This document shows positions 36,204 through 44,580 of a DNA stretch of 64,000 bases, one piece after another. This DNA comes from Agromyces lapidis (GTDB lineage Bacteria; Actinomycetota; Actinomycetes; Actinomycetales; Microbacteriaceae). The DNA lies in NCBI RefSeq assembly GCF_009749405.1, contig NZ_WBIQ01000005.1, positions 1 through 64,000 on the forward strand, in the 5' to 3' direction. The position numbers and the translations under genes were made by a program. The notes below the pieces were generated by a model, which was not told the origin of the DNA, did not search any database, and was given only the letters and a program-made list of their open reading frames with translations. Each line of letters opens with the position of its first letter. Positions within the stretch are counted from its first letter, which is position 1.

Positions 36204-37568
36204 GTGCGCATTCTCCGCAGGACACTGGTCGTCCTCCTCGTCGTCGTGCTCGTTCTCGTGGCGGGTGCCGTCGCCGTCTACTGGTGGCAGCGTCCGATGC
36301 TGCGCACCGGCACGGGCTACGCGGCGCACAACGCCTGCGCCGTGACCGAGGTGGCCGGTCGCGACGATCCCGCGAGCGATCTGCCGTCGAACCCGCTCGT
36401 GCCCTACCTCCAGGTCGACGTCGACCGCGAGCAGGCCGTGACGACCGGGTCGCTGCTCGGCCTGCTCGCCGCCCAGAAGGCCTGGTTCACGCCCGGTTTC
36501 GGCTGCACGCTCGCAGACGACGCCCCCGAGTTCGGCGAGGCGTCGACGGTGACGAGCGAGGGCAACCCGTTCGTGGATGCCGCGGCGCCCGCGCCGTCCG
36601 ACGAACTCGACGCCGCCCTCGCGGCCGCGTTCGGCGACGAGCTCTCCGAAGCCGACGCCGCAGCGCTCGGCACCCGCGGCGTGGTCGTCGCGAAGGGCGG
36701 CGAACTCGTCGCAGAGCGCTACGCCCACGGCTTCGACGCCGAGACCCCGCAGCTCGGCTGGTCGATGTCGAAGAGTGCGACGAGCCTCATCGCCGGCATG
36801 CTCGCGCAGCAGGGCGAGATCTCCCTCGACGACGCGGGCCTGCGCCCCGAGTGGAGCGACGAGCGCGCCGACATCACCGTCGAGCAGCTGCTGCGCATGA
36901 CGAGCGGCCTCGAGTGGGACGAGACGTACGACCTCGGCACCCCGATCACGCAGATGCTCTACAACGAGGGCGACATGGCCGGCTACGTCGCGGGCCTGCC
37001 CCTCGAGAGCACGCCCGGCACCGTGCAGGAGTACTCGAGCGGCTCGACGACGCTGCTCTGCTCGATCCTCGCCGAACGCACCGGTCTCGGCGCCGACCTG
37101 CCGCGGCAGACGCTGCTCGGCGCGCTCGGACTCTCGTCGGCGACATTCGAGCCCGACGCGGCCGGCACGCCCGTGTGTTCCTCGTACCTCTGGGCGACGC
37201 CGCGCGACTGGGCCGCGATCGGCCAGTTCGCGCTGCAGAACGGCGAGTGGAACGGCGAGCAGCTGCTGCCGGCCGACTGGATGGCCGAGAGCCTCGAGGT
37301 GCTGCCGGTCGACGCGACCGACGACCCCGGGTACGGCATGGGCTGGCGCGTCAACGTGCTCGCCGACGGCAGCCTGCGCTGGCCCGAGCTGCCCGAAGAC
37401 ACCTTCTACGCCTCGGGCCACGACGGTCAGAAGGTCATCGTCGTGCCGTCGGAAGACCTCGTGGTCGTGCGCATGGGCTTCACGCCCGAGGTCGACGACG
37501 AGCCGAGCGAGGTGCAGCTCGTCGCCGACGTGATCGCGGCGCTCGCGTCCGACCCGTCGGTGGAGTAG
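36204..37568 (+). CDS. Class C beta-lactamase-family serine hydrolase (NylB-like)
   Basis: A 454-residue protein with an N-terminal membrane anchor (residues 4-26) and an extracytoplasmic penicillin-binding-protein fold. The nucleophile motif S187-M-S-K190 is followed by Y277-S-S and GHDGQ with H406. It resembles 6-aminohexanoate-dimer hydrolase and EstB rather than resistance enzymes. It probably hydrolyses an amide, ester or peptide outside the membrane; the substrate is unknown. The GTG start is set by the leaderless signal and by the position of the anchor helix. Confidence 0.87.
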   Translation: MRILRRTLVVLLVVVLVLVAGAVAVYWWQRPMLRTGTGYAAHNACAVTEVAGRDDPASDLPSNPLVPYLQVDVDREQAVTTGSLLGLLAAQKAWFTPGFGCTLADDAPEFGEASTVTSEGNPFVDAAAPAPSDELDAALAAAFGDELSEADAAALGTRGVVVAKGGELVAERYAHGFDAETPQLGWSMSKSATSLIAGMLAQQGEISLDDAGLRPEWSDERADITVEQLLRMTSGLEWDETYDLGTPITQMLYNEGDMAGYVAGLPLESTPGTVQEYSSGSTTLLCSILAERTGLGADLPRQTLLGALGLSSATFEPDAAGTPVCSSYLWATPRDWAAIGQFALQNGEWNGEQLLPADWMAESLEVLPVDATDDPGYGMGWRVNVLADGSLRWPELPEDTFYASGHDGQKVIVVPSEDLVVVRMGFTPEVDDEPSEVQLVADVIAALASDPSVE

Positions 37569-37592
37569 CGCGAAGCGCGTCTCGAGACCACG
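37564..37592. repeat. Extragenic hairpin repeat, copy 2
   Basis: GCGC-GAA-GCGC (37568-37578) followed by TCGAGACCA (37582-37590) lies directly at the hydrolase stop codon and repeats the element after lpd at 4775-4799. Confidence 0.5.
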
Positions 37593-37652
37593 GGGTCGCA
37601 GCGGGGCATCCGCTCGTCACCTCGCCGTCATCGCACGGTGACACGCGCGGCC

Positions 37653-37658
37653 TAGGCT
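37653..37658 (+). promoter_or_regulatory. Leaderless -10 hexamer TAGGCT for the HAD gene
   Basis: TAGGCT, 6 nt, then the ATG at 37665. Confidence 0.65.
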
Positions 37659-37664
37659 TGACCC

Positions 37665-38459
37665 ATGGGACGACGTGACGAAGTCGAGTGCTGGCTGACC
37701 GACATGGACGGCGTGCTCGTGCACGAGAACCACGCCCTGCCGGGCGCCGCCGAGCTGCTGCAGCAGTGGGAGGACGCGGGCACCCCGTACCTCGTGCTCA
37801 CGAACAACTCGATCTTCACGGCGCGCGATCTCTCGGCACGCCTGCGTTCGAGCGGGCTCAACGTGCCCGAGGACCGCATCTGGACCTCGGCGCTCGCGAC
37901 CGCCGACTTCCTCAAGCAGCAGCTGCCCGGCGGCTCGGCATTCGTGATCGGCGAGGCCGGCATCCTCACCGCACTGCACGATGCGGGCTACATCATGACC
38001 GAGACGAACCCCGACTTCGTCGTCGTCGGCGAGACCCGCAACTACTCCTTCGAGGCGATCACCAAGGCGATCCGCCTGATCGACCGGGGGGCGCGCTTCA
38101 TCGTCACGAATCCGGATGCCACGGGCCCGAGCGCCGACGGTCCGCTCCCCGCGACCGGGGCGATCGCGGCGCTCATCACGAAGGCGACCGGCAAGGAGCC
38201 GTACGTGGTCGGCAAGCCGAACCCGATGATGTTCCGCTCGGCGCTGAACAAGATCGGCGCGCACTCCGAGAACACCGCGATGATCGGCGACCGCATGGAC
38301 ACCGACATCGTCGCCGGCATCGAGGCCGGCCTGCACACCGTGCTCGTGCTCACGGGCATCAGCGACCAGGCCGAGATCGAGAAGTACCCGTTCCGGCCCG
38401 ACGAGATCCTGTCGGGCGTCGCCGACCTGGTCGGCGAACAGGCCGAGACCGAACTCTGA
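37665..38459 (+). CDS. HAD-IIA phosphatase (NagD-like)
   Basis: A 264-residue HAD-superfamily phosphatase. The catalytic motif DMDGVL gives D13 and D15, motif II is VLTNNS, the conserved lysine lies in VGKPNPMMF and motif IV is MIGDRMDTDIVAG. The cap is type IIA (ITKAIRLIDRGARFIVTNPDATGPS), as in NagD and p-nitrophenyl phosphatases. It acts on a sugar phosphate or nucleotide, with no clue which. The next gene follows after 41 bp without a terminator and may share its mRNA. Confidence 0.9.
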   Translation: MGRRDEVECWLTDMDGVLVHENHALPGAAELLQQWEDAGTPYLVLTNNSIFTARDLSARLRSSGLNVPEDRIWTSALATADFLKQQLPGGSAFVIGEAGILTALHDAGYIMTETNPDFVVVGETRNYSFEAITKAIRLIDRGARFIVTNPDATGPSADGPLPATGAIAALITKATGKEPYVVGKPNPMMFRSALNKIGAHSENTAMIGDRMDTDIVAGIEAGLHTVLVLTGISDQAEIEKYPFRPDEILSGVADLVGEQAETEL

Positions 38460-38500
38460 CCGCAGCCGTCTCCGAACCGCATCTCCCGAAGGGCACCATC

Positions 38501-39046
38501 ATGATCGAACTCACCGACATCGACCTCGACGACGACGGCGAACTCAGTGCCGTCGTCTCCCTGCCCGGCGATCGCCAGGTCGCGGTGCTCTTCGCCCTCG
38601 ACGACGGCGAGGAGCTCGAGCAGGCGGTGATGCTCGCCACCGCGCAGCGCGCGCTCACCCCGCTCACGGCCGAGTCGCTCGACCGACTCGAGCAGGAGAT
38701 CGTCCGCGAACTCGTCGACTCGGAGTTCGAGGGCGGCGAGCAGGCCGCGACCGACGACGACTACACCGAGCTCGCCGACGAGCTCGAGCTGCAGGGTGCG
38801 ATCGTGTCGAGCGACGCCACGCTCGTGCTCGTCTACGAGGCGCCGACGCAGTACGCCGGCCTCGTGATCTATGCGCAGCTCGACGAGGACCTCGAGATCG
38901 AGGTGCTGAGCGTCGCCGAGACCGACGAGGACGAGCTCGACGACGACGAGGTGGACGCCGAGGTGATCGAGTTCGAGTCGGTCGACGCGTTCGTCGAGGT
39001 CATCAGCGACGCGCCCGACGCCGACGGGGTCGAGCGGCGCGACTGA
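38501..39046 (+). CDS. Highly acidic hypothetical protein
   Basis: A 181-residue protein I do not recognise. It is very rich in Asp and Glu (for example DTDEDELDDDEVDAEVIEFE near residues 140-160) and alternates short strands and helices (VVSLPGDRQVAVLFALDDGEE, SSDATLVLVYEAPTQYAGLVIYAQ). There is no signal peptide or membrane helix, so it is cytoplasmic. The ATG at 38501 has GAAGGG upstream. It lies between the HAD phosphatase and the convergent aldo/keto reductase. Similar acidic proteins are found in related bacteria, without a known role. Confidence 0.72.
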   Translation: MIELTDIDLDDDGELSAVVSLPGDRQVAVLFALDDGEELEQAVMLATAQRALTPLTAESLDRLEQEIVRELVDSEFEGGEQAATDDDYTELADELELQGAIVSSDATLVLVYEAPTQYAGLVIYAQLDEDLEIEVLSVAETDEDELDDDEVDAEVIEFESVDAFVEVISDAPDADGVERRD

Positions 39047-39067
39047 CGCCACCCGCCCGACCCCGGC

Positions 39068-39086
39068 CTCGCGGCTACGCCGCGAG
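39068..39086. terminator. Short hairpin between convergent genes
   Basis: CTCGCGG and CCGCGAG pair around CTACG. The element overlaps the end of the aldo/keto reductase gene (stop 39075-39077). Confidence 0.4.
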
Positions 39087-40082
39087 CGGCGCCTCCTCGG
39101 GGTCGGCGTCGAGCCGCGCCCGCACCTCGGGGTCGAGGTCGAGCTCGGCGGCGCCGAGCACCTCCTCGAGCTGGGCGACGCTCGACGGCCCCGCCACGGG
39201 GATGACGGGCACCTCGCGGCCGAGGAGCCAGGCGAGTGCGACCTGGTTCGGCGTCGCGCCGAGGTCGCGGGCGACCTCGCGCAGCAGCGCGATGCGCGCG
39301 TGCGTCGTCGGGTGGTTGACGCCGCCCCAGAGCTTCTTGTCGTTCCGCGTGAACGCACCCTGGTGCAGCGGCGAGTACGCGGTCACGGCGAGTGGCGGGC
39401 GGCCGTCGACCCCCGTGGATGCCGCATACGAGAGCAGCTCGGGCGTCACGAAGTTCTGCCGGCCGAGCTTCGGCGCGGGGTAGACGTAGCTGTACTGCTG
39501 CTGCACGAGTCCGTAGGGCGCGATGCCCTGGCGGATCGCCTCCTCGCGCGCCTCGACGATGCGCCAGAGGGCGACGTTCGAGATGCCGGCCACGCCGATG
39601 AGCCCCTCCTCCTGCAGGGCGCCGAAGGCGCCGACGGTCTCGGCGAGCGGGGTCTCGAGGTCGTCGACGTGCCCGTAGACGACGTCGAGGTGGTCGACCC
39701 CGAGGTGCTTCGCGCTCTCGCGGGCCTCCCAGTCGATCGTCGCCGCGCCGAGCCCCTGGAAGTTCGTCGGCGGCGTGTTCGAGAGCGGCAGCGCCGGGTC
39801 GGCCTTGGCGGCGCCGAGCTTCGTGGCGATGCGCAGCCGGTCGCGCACACCGCGCGACTTCAGCCAGCGGCCGAGGAGGTCCTCGCTGTCGCGGCCGTAG
39901 CCGCCGTCCCAGAAGCTGTAGTTGTTCGCGGTGTCGACGAAGGTACCGCCGGCCTCGACGAAGCGGTCGAGGATCGCGAACGAGGTCGCCTCGTCGATCT
40001 TGGTGCCCATCTGCATGGTGCCGAGGCAGATCGTCGAGACGTCGAAGCTCGTGCGGCCGTTGCCGATCGTGCGGTATCGCAT
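39075..40082 (-). CDS. Aldo/keto reductase
   Basis: A 335-residue NADPH-dependent oxidoreductase of the TIM-barrel AKR family. Tetrad residues are visible as FVDTANNYSFWDG (D and Y), the lysine in IATKLGA and the histidine in VVYGHVDD. The NADP site lies in GREVPVIPVAGPSSVAQLEEV. It reduces an aldehyde or ketone. Its neighbour is a divergent MocR regulator whose family often controls vitamin B6 genes, so a pyridoxal reductase role is conceivable but unproven. A GGAGG site lies 8 nt before the ATG. Confidence 0.88.
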   Translation of the reverse strand: MRYRTIGNGRTSFDVSTICLGTMQMGTKIDEATSFAILDRFVEAGGTFVDTANNYSFWDGGYGRDSEDLLGRWLKSRGVRDRLRIATKLGAAKADPALPLSNTPPTNFQGLGAATIDWEARESAKHLGVDHLDVVYGHVDDLETPLAETVGAFGALQEEGLIGVAGISNVALWRIVEAREEAIRQGIAPYGLVQQQYSYVYPAPKLGRQNFVTPELLSYAASTGVDGRPPLAVTAYSPLHQGAFTRNDKKLWGGVNHPTTHARIALLREVARDLGATPNQVALAWLLGREVPVIPVAGPSSVAQLEEVLGAAELDLDPEVRARLDADPEEAPLAA

Positions 40083-40149
40083 GGGATGTTCCTCCGTTGG
40101 TGTGGGTGACGTCGTCCAGCGTAGGAATCGATCGGTTCGGGCATACACT

Positions 40150-40179
40150 CCAATCACGACGCCGTTGACCAGACCAATC
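40150..40179 (+). promoter_or_regulatory. Putative MocR binding repeats
   Basis: CCAATC occurs at 40150-40155 and 40174-40179, a direct repeat spaced 24 bp between the divergent reductase and MocR genes. TACACT (40144-40149) just upstream could be the -10 of the regulator gene. Direct repeats in this position are typical of MocR autoregulation. Confidence 0.4.
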
Positions 40180-40189
40180 GAGAGACCGG

Positions 40190-41671
40190 ATGCCACGATC
40201 CCGCCCCGCACCGGGCCCCGCCCTCGCCTGGGAGACCCTCATCGATCTCGGCACGGGGCCCGCGCCACTGCGCGATCGGCTCGAGGGCGCCATCCGCGAC
40301 GCCGTCACGAGCGGGCGCGCCCCGGCCGGTGCAGCTCTGCCGCCGAGCCGGGGTCTCGCCGAGACGCTCGGGGTCTCGCGCTGGGTCGTCACCGAGGCCT
40401 ACGGGCAGCTCGTCGCCGAGGGCTTCCTCGAGGCGACGGTCGGCTCGGGCACGCGCGTGCCCGCCACCGTTGCTTCTGCAGGAGATCTGACGCGAGGCGC
40501 GCCCACAGCAGACCATGGCGCCCATTCTCCTGCAGAAGCAGCGAAGGGTTCTGGGCTGCGCCCCGAGTACCGGCGACCGCCCTTCGATCTCGGGCCGGGG
40601 GTGGCCGACCTGCGGCACGCGCCGCGCGCGCGATGGGCGGCGGCCGTGCGCCATGCCCTGGAGGTGCTGCCCGACGCCGAGTTCTCGGTCGTCGATCGGC
40701 TGGGGCATCCGAGCGCCCGCACCGCGGTCGCCGACTACCTCGCGCGTTCGCGCCGCGCCGTCGCCGCGCCCGACGACGTCGTGATCACGCACGGCGCGAC
40801 CGATGGCATGACCGCGGTGGTCGCCGGGCTCCGCGCTGCAGGGCACCGATCGATCCTCGTCGAGGACCCGAGCTGGTCGCGCCTGCGCGAGGTCGCCGCC
40901 GCGGCCGGGCTCACGCCCGTGCCTGTGCCGGTCGACCGCGACGGGATCGACGTCGACCGGCTCGTCGCCGCCGCGGCGCGGACGGGCGCCCGCGCCGCGC
41001 TCATCACGCCGGCGCACCAGTTCCCGCTCGGCGCGGCGCTCTCACCGGCCCGCCGCGACGCGATCGTGCGCTGGGTGGCCGAGCGCGACGGCGTGCTCAT
41101 CGAGGACGACTACGACGCCGAGTTCCGCTACGACCGGCGCCCGATCGCCGCCCTGCAGAGCCTCGCGCCCGAACGGATCGTGCTCGTGGGCTCGCTCTCG
41201 AAGTCGATGGCACAGGCGTACGGGCTCGGCTGGGCGCTCGCGCCCGCAGGACTGCGGGAGCGAGTGCGTCTCGCCGAACGACCACGCCCCTCGACGCTCG
41301 AGCAGACGGCGCTCGCGCGGTTCATCGAGTCGGGCGATCTCGAACGGCACCTCCGGGCTGCGCGCGGCCGGTTCAAGCGCCGCCGCGCGGCGCTGCTCGC
41401 CGCGCTCGCCCGCGAGCTGCCAGAGCTCGAGGTGACGGGCATCGCCGCGGGCATGCACGCGGTGCTCGCGCTGCCGCCGAACGTTCGGGCGAGCGAGGTC
41501 GTCGTGGCGGCGGCCGAGTCGGGCATCGCCGTCTCGGACCTCGCTCGCTACCGGGCGACCGGCGCGCAGGCCTCGCCCGAGGCGCTCGTCGTCGGATACG
41601 GCAACCTCTCGGACGCGCTGGTCGACGACGCCGTGGCACGGCTCGCCGGCGTCATCCGTTCGCTCGCCTGA
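40190..41671 (+). CDS. MocR-family regulator (GntR domain plus aminotransferase fold)
   Basis: A 493-residue regulator. Residues 15-85 are a GntR winged helix (LRDRLEGAIRDAVTSGRAPAGAALPPSRGLAETLGVSRWVVTEAYGQLVAEGFL). An aminotransferase class I fold follows from about residue 130, with the PLP lysine in LVGSLSKSMAQAYGLGWALAP and EDDYDAEFRYDRRP. Such proteins sense PLP or an amino compound. The linker (about 92-120) is unusual: its DNA holds a perfect 15-bp inverted repeat (40471-40540). It is divergent from the aldo/keto reductase gene, its likely target. Confidence 0.88.
   Translation: MPRSRPAPGPALAWETLIDLGTGPAPLRDRLEGAIRDAVTSGRAPAGAALPPSRGLAETLGVSRWVVTEAYGQLVAEGFLEATVGSGTRVPATVASAGDLTRGAPTADHGAHSPAEAAKGSGLRPEYRRPPFDLGPGVADLRHAPRARWAAAVRHALEVLPDAEFSVVDRLGHPSARTAVADYLARSRRAVAAPDDVVITHGATDGMTAVVAGLRAAGHRSILVEDPSWSRLREVAAAAGLTPVPVPVDRDGIDVDRLVAAAARTGARAALITPAHQFPLGAALSPARRDAIVRWVAERDGVLIEDDYDAEFRYDRRPIAALQSLAPERIVLVGSLSKSMAQAYGLGWALAPAGLRERVRLAERPRPSTLEQTALARFIESGDLERHLRAARGRFKRRRAALLAALARELPELEVTGIAAGMHAVLALPPNVRASEVVVAAAESGIAVSDLARYRATGAQASPEALVVGYGNLSDALVDDAVARLAGVIRSLA
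40471..40540. repeat. Inverted repeat within the MocR linker coding sequence
   Basis: TGCTTCTGCAGGAGA (40471-40485) and TCTCCTGCAGAAGCA (40526-40540) are perfect complements around a 40-nt loop. They share the CAGGAGA core with the extragenic palindrome at 54734-54802. Confidence 0.7.
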
Positions 41672-41704
41672 GTGCGCCGCCGACGCACGCGGCCTGCGCG
41701 AGGT

Positions 41705-41890
41705 TCAGTTGCCGAACGTCGACCAGAAGGTGCCGCGCGCCTTGTCGCGCTCGACGTCGAGCATGCCCTCGGCGGCGTCGCGGTTGCGCCCGCGGATCTT
41801 CTCCGAGCCGCGCCGGAGCGAGAACGCCCACTGCGTGACGACCCACGCCACGACCACGACGCCGATGAACACCCACCCGGTCCAGTCCAC
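41705..41890 (-). CDS. Small single-helix membrane protein
   Basis: A 61-residue protein with one N-terminal transmembrane helix (residues 4-26) and a charged cytoplasmic tail (RRGSEKIRGRNRDAAEGMLDVERDKARG). GTG start with a strong GGGGAGG site. It lies 48 bp after the Nudix gene on the same strand, so probably forms an operon with it. The role is unknown. Confidence 0.7.
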   Translation of the reverse strand: MDWTGWVFIGVVVVAWVVTQWAFSLRRGSEKIRGRNRDAAEGMLDVERDKARGTFWSTFGN

Positions 41891-41938
41891 GATGCCCTCC
41901 CCGTCGAAGTCCTCCGGGTCTACGTGCAGCTGCCGAGC

Positions 41939-42643
41939 TCAGGGCGTGAGCTCGAACTCGTGCTCCGGATCCCACGGCTCGGCCCAGCCGAGCCGGTCGA
42001 GCATGCGGTCGAGCACGAGCCCCGTGAACCCCCACACGAGGTGCTGCTGGCCGGCGACCGTCGGCAGGAACCCCGGCCCGCGCCACTCCTGCCCGGCTCT
42101 GCGGGCCACGGTCGTGTAACGGTTCGCCGGGTTCACGAGGTCGGCGACCGGGGTTCGGAACACCGCCGACGACTCGCCGACGTCGACCACCCCGACCGGT
42201 GATTGCGCCCGCCACCACCCGAGCACCGGCGTCACGAGGTGCCCCGAGTACGGCACCGGGATCGACGGCAGGGCGCCGAGCACCTCGACGCCGTCGCTGT
42301 CGAGCCCGGTCTCCTCGCGCGCCTCGCGGAGTGCCGCGTCGATCGGCCCACGATCATCGGGATCGACCCGACCACCCGGGAACGCGACCTGCCCCGCGTG
42401 CGAGCGCAGCGTCTCCGCCCGGGCGAGCAGCAGCACGTCGAGGTCGCGCGGCACGGCGCGATCGTGCGCTTCGTGATCGCTCGGCAGTTCGTCGAGCACC
42501 CCGAAGAGCACCAGCACGGCGGCGTCGCGCAGTTCGACGTCGCCGAACCGCTCGTCGTCGGGCCAGTCGGCGAAGAGCCCCGCGTCGCGTGCGAGCGCGG
42601 CCAGCTCGTCGCGGGCGGCTCCGGCCCCGGCAGGTGCGGTCAC
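41939..42643 (-). CDS. Nudix hydrolase (CoA pyrophosphatase-like)
   Basis: A 234-residue hydrolase. The Nudix box lies at residues 90-114 (GG...ALREAREETGLD), preceded by SHAGQVAFPGGR, which with ALREA resembles NudL/CoA diphosphatases that cut CoA and related dinucleotides. Length and the C-terminal helix fit that subgroup. The GTG at 42643 is directly preceded by CAGGAGG, too close for a normal ribosome site, but TAGCCT lies 7 nt upstream, so a leaderless mRNA is more likely. Substrate uncertain. Confidence 0.85.
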   Translation of the reverse strand: MTAPAGAGAARDELAALARDAGLFADWPDDERFGDVELRDAAVLVLFGVLDELPSDHEAHDRAVPRDLDVLLLARAETLRSHAGQVAFPGGRVDPDDRGPIDAALREAREETGLDSDGVEVLGALPSIPVPYSGHLVTPVLGWWRAQSPVGVVDVGESSAVFRTPVADLVNPANRYTTVARRAGQEWRGPGFLPTVAGQQHLVWGFTGLVLDRMLDRLGWAEPWDPEHEFELTP

Positions 42644-42650
42644 CCTCCTG

Positions 42651-42656
42651 AGGCTA
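42651..42656 (-). promoter_or_regulatory. Leaderless -10 hexamer TAGCCT for the Nudix gene
   Basis: TAGCCT on the minus strand, 7 nt (CAGGAGG), then the GTG at 42643. Confidence 0.6.
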
Positions 42657-42690
42657 CCCGCGCCGAGGCCCCTCCGCGCGGTGCGCCGCG

Positions 42691-43623
42691 TCAGGCGAGG
42701 TTCGCCACGGCGGTCTCGACGAGGCCCCAGAACCGCTCGACGTCGAGATCCACGGCGACCTGCGCATTCGGCTCGCGCCGGAGCATCCCGTCGAAGTCGA
42801 CGCTCGTGGCACCGAGCGTCTCGGTGCCGGCGAGTTCGACGTCGAGGCGGGTGCGGCGAAGCGTCACGACCTCGGGGGCGACGAGCACCGCGACGGCGAC
42901 CGGATCGTGCAACGGGCCGTCGGGCATGCCGAAGACCTCGTCGTTGGTGCGGCAGAAGAACTCGAGCAGTTCCTCGCCGAACGCGGCGGTGCGGGTGCCG
43001 GTCGCCGCGAGGCGGTCGCGCACCGCCTGCGTCACGAGCGCCCGATGGGTGACGTTCAGCCCGACCATCGTGAAGTCGACGCCGCTGCGCACCACGAGGT
43101 CGAGCGCGTCGGGGTCGACCCAGGCGTTGAACTCGGCGTACGGAGTGGCGTTGCCGCGCTCGGTCGAGCCGCCCATCCAGACGATCCTGGCGATGCGCGG
43201 GGCCAGTTCGGGCCGGTCCCGCAGCAGGATCGCCACGTTCGTGAGCGGGCCCGTCGCGATGATCGCGACCGGCTCCTCAGCCGCCAGCAGCGTGTCGGCG
43301 ATGAGCTCGGTCGCCCCGCGCGCCTCGAGCGGCACCGTCGCCTCGGGCAGCTCGGGCCCGCCGAGCCCGTTCTCGCCGTGGATCCACTCGGCGGTCTCGA
43401 GCTCGCGCACGAGCGGCGCGGCGGCGCCCGCCGCGACCGGCACCCCCGTGACGCCGGCGACGGTCAGCGCGATGCGCGCGTTGCGGCTCGTGTGCTCGAG
43501 GGCGACGTTGCCGCCCACGGTGCTCACGGCGCGAAGATCGAGGGCCGGATGCCCCGCGGCGAGCCACAGGGCGAAGACGTCGTCGTGTCCGGGGTCGCAG
43601 TCGACGATCACGGGCAGGGTCAT
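42691..43623 (-). CDS. Inosine/uridine-preferring nucleoside hydrolase
   Basis: A 310-residue enzyme that splits ribonucleosides into base and ribose. The Ca2+-binding DCDPGHDD lies at residues 8-15 (family consensus DTDPGxDD). Other family marks are VSTVGGNVALEHTSRNA, IATGPLTNVA, WMGGSTERGNATPYAEFNAWVDPDA and the late HDPVAVA. It overlaps the ribokinase stop by 4 bp and is last in the pyrE operon. The ribose it releases can be phosphorylated by that ribokinase. Whether it prefers purine or pyrimidine nucleosides is not clear. Confidence 0.93.
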   Translation of the reverse strand: MTLPVIVDCDPGHDDVFALWLAAGHPALDLRAVSTVGGNVALEHTSRNARIALTVAGVTGVPVAAGAAAPLVRELETAEWIHGENGLGGPELPEATVPLEARGATELIADTLLAAEEPVAIIATGPLTNVAILLRDRPELAPRIARIVWMGGSTERGNATPYAEFNAWVDPDALDLVVRSGVDFTMVGLNVTHRALVTQAVRDRLAATGTRTAAFGEELLEFFCRTNDEVFGMPDGPLHDPVAVAVLVAPEVVTLRRTRLDVELAGTETLGATSVDFDGMLRREPNAQVAVDLDVERFWGLVETAVANLA

Positions 43624-44579
43624 GCGAGCGGGGCTCCTTCGTCGTCGAGCGCTGCGGCGGCGAGCACCGTCGCACGGGGGGCGTACGAGTCGACCGTGCC
43701 GCGCGCCTGCACGGCGAGGGCACCGGCGGCGACGGCGATGCGCATCGACTCGGCGAGACCGCGACCCTCGGCGAGGAACGCCGCGAGCGTGCCCGTGAAG
43801 CAGTCACCGGCTCCGGTCGTGTCGACGGCGACGACCTCGGGCGCAGGCTCGGCCCAATCGCCCTCGGGAGACGCCCCGACCGCACCCGCCGCACCGAGCG
43901 TCACGACCACCGAGCGCGCGACCCGGCCGACCGCGGATGCCGCGTGCGGGCGCCACTCGTCGAGCGGGGCGCCGGCCGCGACCTCCGCGCCGATGCCGAT
44001 CGCCCGGGCCTCGTGCTCGTTGACGACGAGCGGATCGCACACCGCGAGTGCTGCGGCGGAGACCGCGACGGGCGGCGCGAGGTTCACGACGAGGCGCACT
44101 CCGAGCGCCGCGCAGTGCTCGACCAACCGCTCGATCGTCGCGATCGGGAGCTCACCCTGGCTGAGCACGAGGGCGGCCGATGCGAGGCGTTCACGCTCGG
44201 TGTCGAGCGACTCGGGGTCGAGCGCCAGGTTCGCCCCGCCCGTGACGATGACCGTGTTCTCGCCCGAATCGGCGACCGTGATCTGCGCGACGCCGGTCGG
44301 GGCATCCGCGACCTGCCCGATGCCTGCGGTCGCGAGACCGAGGCGCTCGAGTACGCCGAGCGCGAGCGCGGCGTTCGCGTCGTCGCCGAGCCGCGCGACG
44401 AGGTCGACCTCGGCGCCGGCCAGGTGGGCGGCGACCGCCTGGTTCGCGCCCTTGCCGCCGAGCGCCGTGCGGAAGGCGCGAGACGTCACCGTCTCGCCGG
44501 GTGCCGGGAACCGCTCGACGTAGCTCGTGGCGTCGACGTTCAGGGAGCCGACGACGACGACGCGGGCGCCGCGCGCCAA
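43620..44579 (-). CDS. rbsK: Ribokinase
   Basis: A 319-residue PfkB-family sugar kinase that makes ribose 5-phosphate. The N-terminal GGKGANQ (residues 41-47) and GDDANA support ribokinase specificity; the anion hole and catalytic base are GAGD at 256-259. The only start that gives the family N-terminus (VVVVGSLNVD) is a TTG at 44579, one base after the stop of the upstream gene, with no ribosome site, so translation probably depends on the upstream gene. It overlaps the nucleoside hydrolase start by 4 bp. Confidence 0.9.
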   Translation of the reverse strand: MARGARVVVVGSLNVDATSYVERFPAPGETVTSRAFRTALGGKGANQAVAAHLAGAEVDLVARLGDDANAALALGVLERLGLATAGIGQVADAPTGVAQITVADSGENTVIVTGGANLALDPESLDTERERLASAALVLSQGELPIATIERLVEHCAALGVRLVVNLAPPVAVSAAALAVCDPLVVNEHEARAIGIGAEVAAGAPLDEWRPHAASAVGRVARSVVVTLGAAGAVGASPEGDWAEPAPEVVAVDTTGAGDCFTGTLAAFLAEGRGLAESMRIAVAAGALAVQARGTVDSYAPRATVLAAAALDDEGAPLA

Positions 44580-44580
44580 G

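Noticed and set aside
36204-37568. True beta-lactamase resistance gene
   Set aside because: The motif layout (SMSK, YSS, GHDG), the membrane anchor and the NylB/EstB-like context point to a general serine hydrolase.
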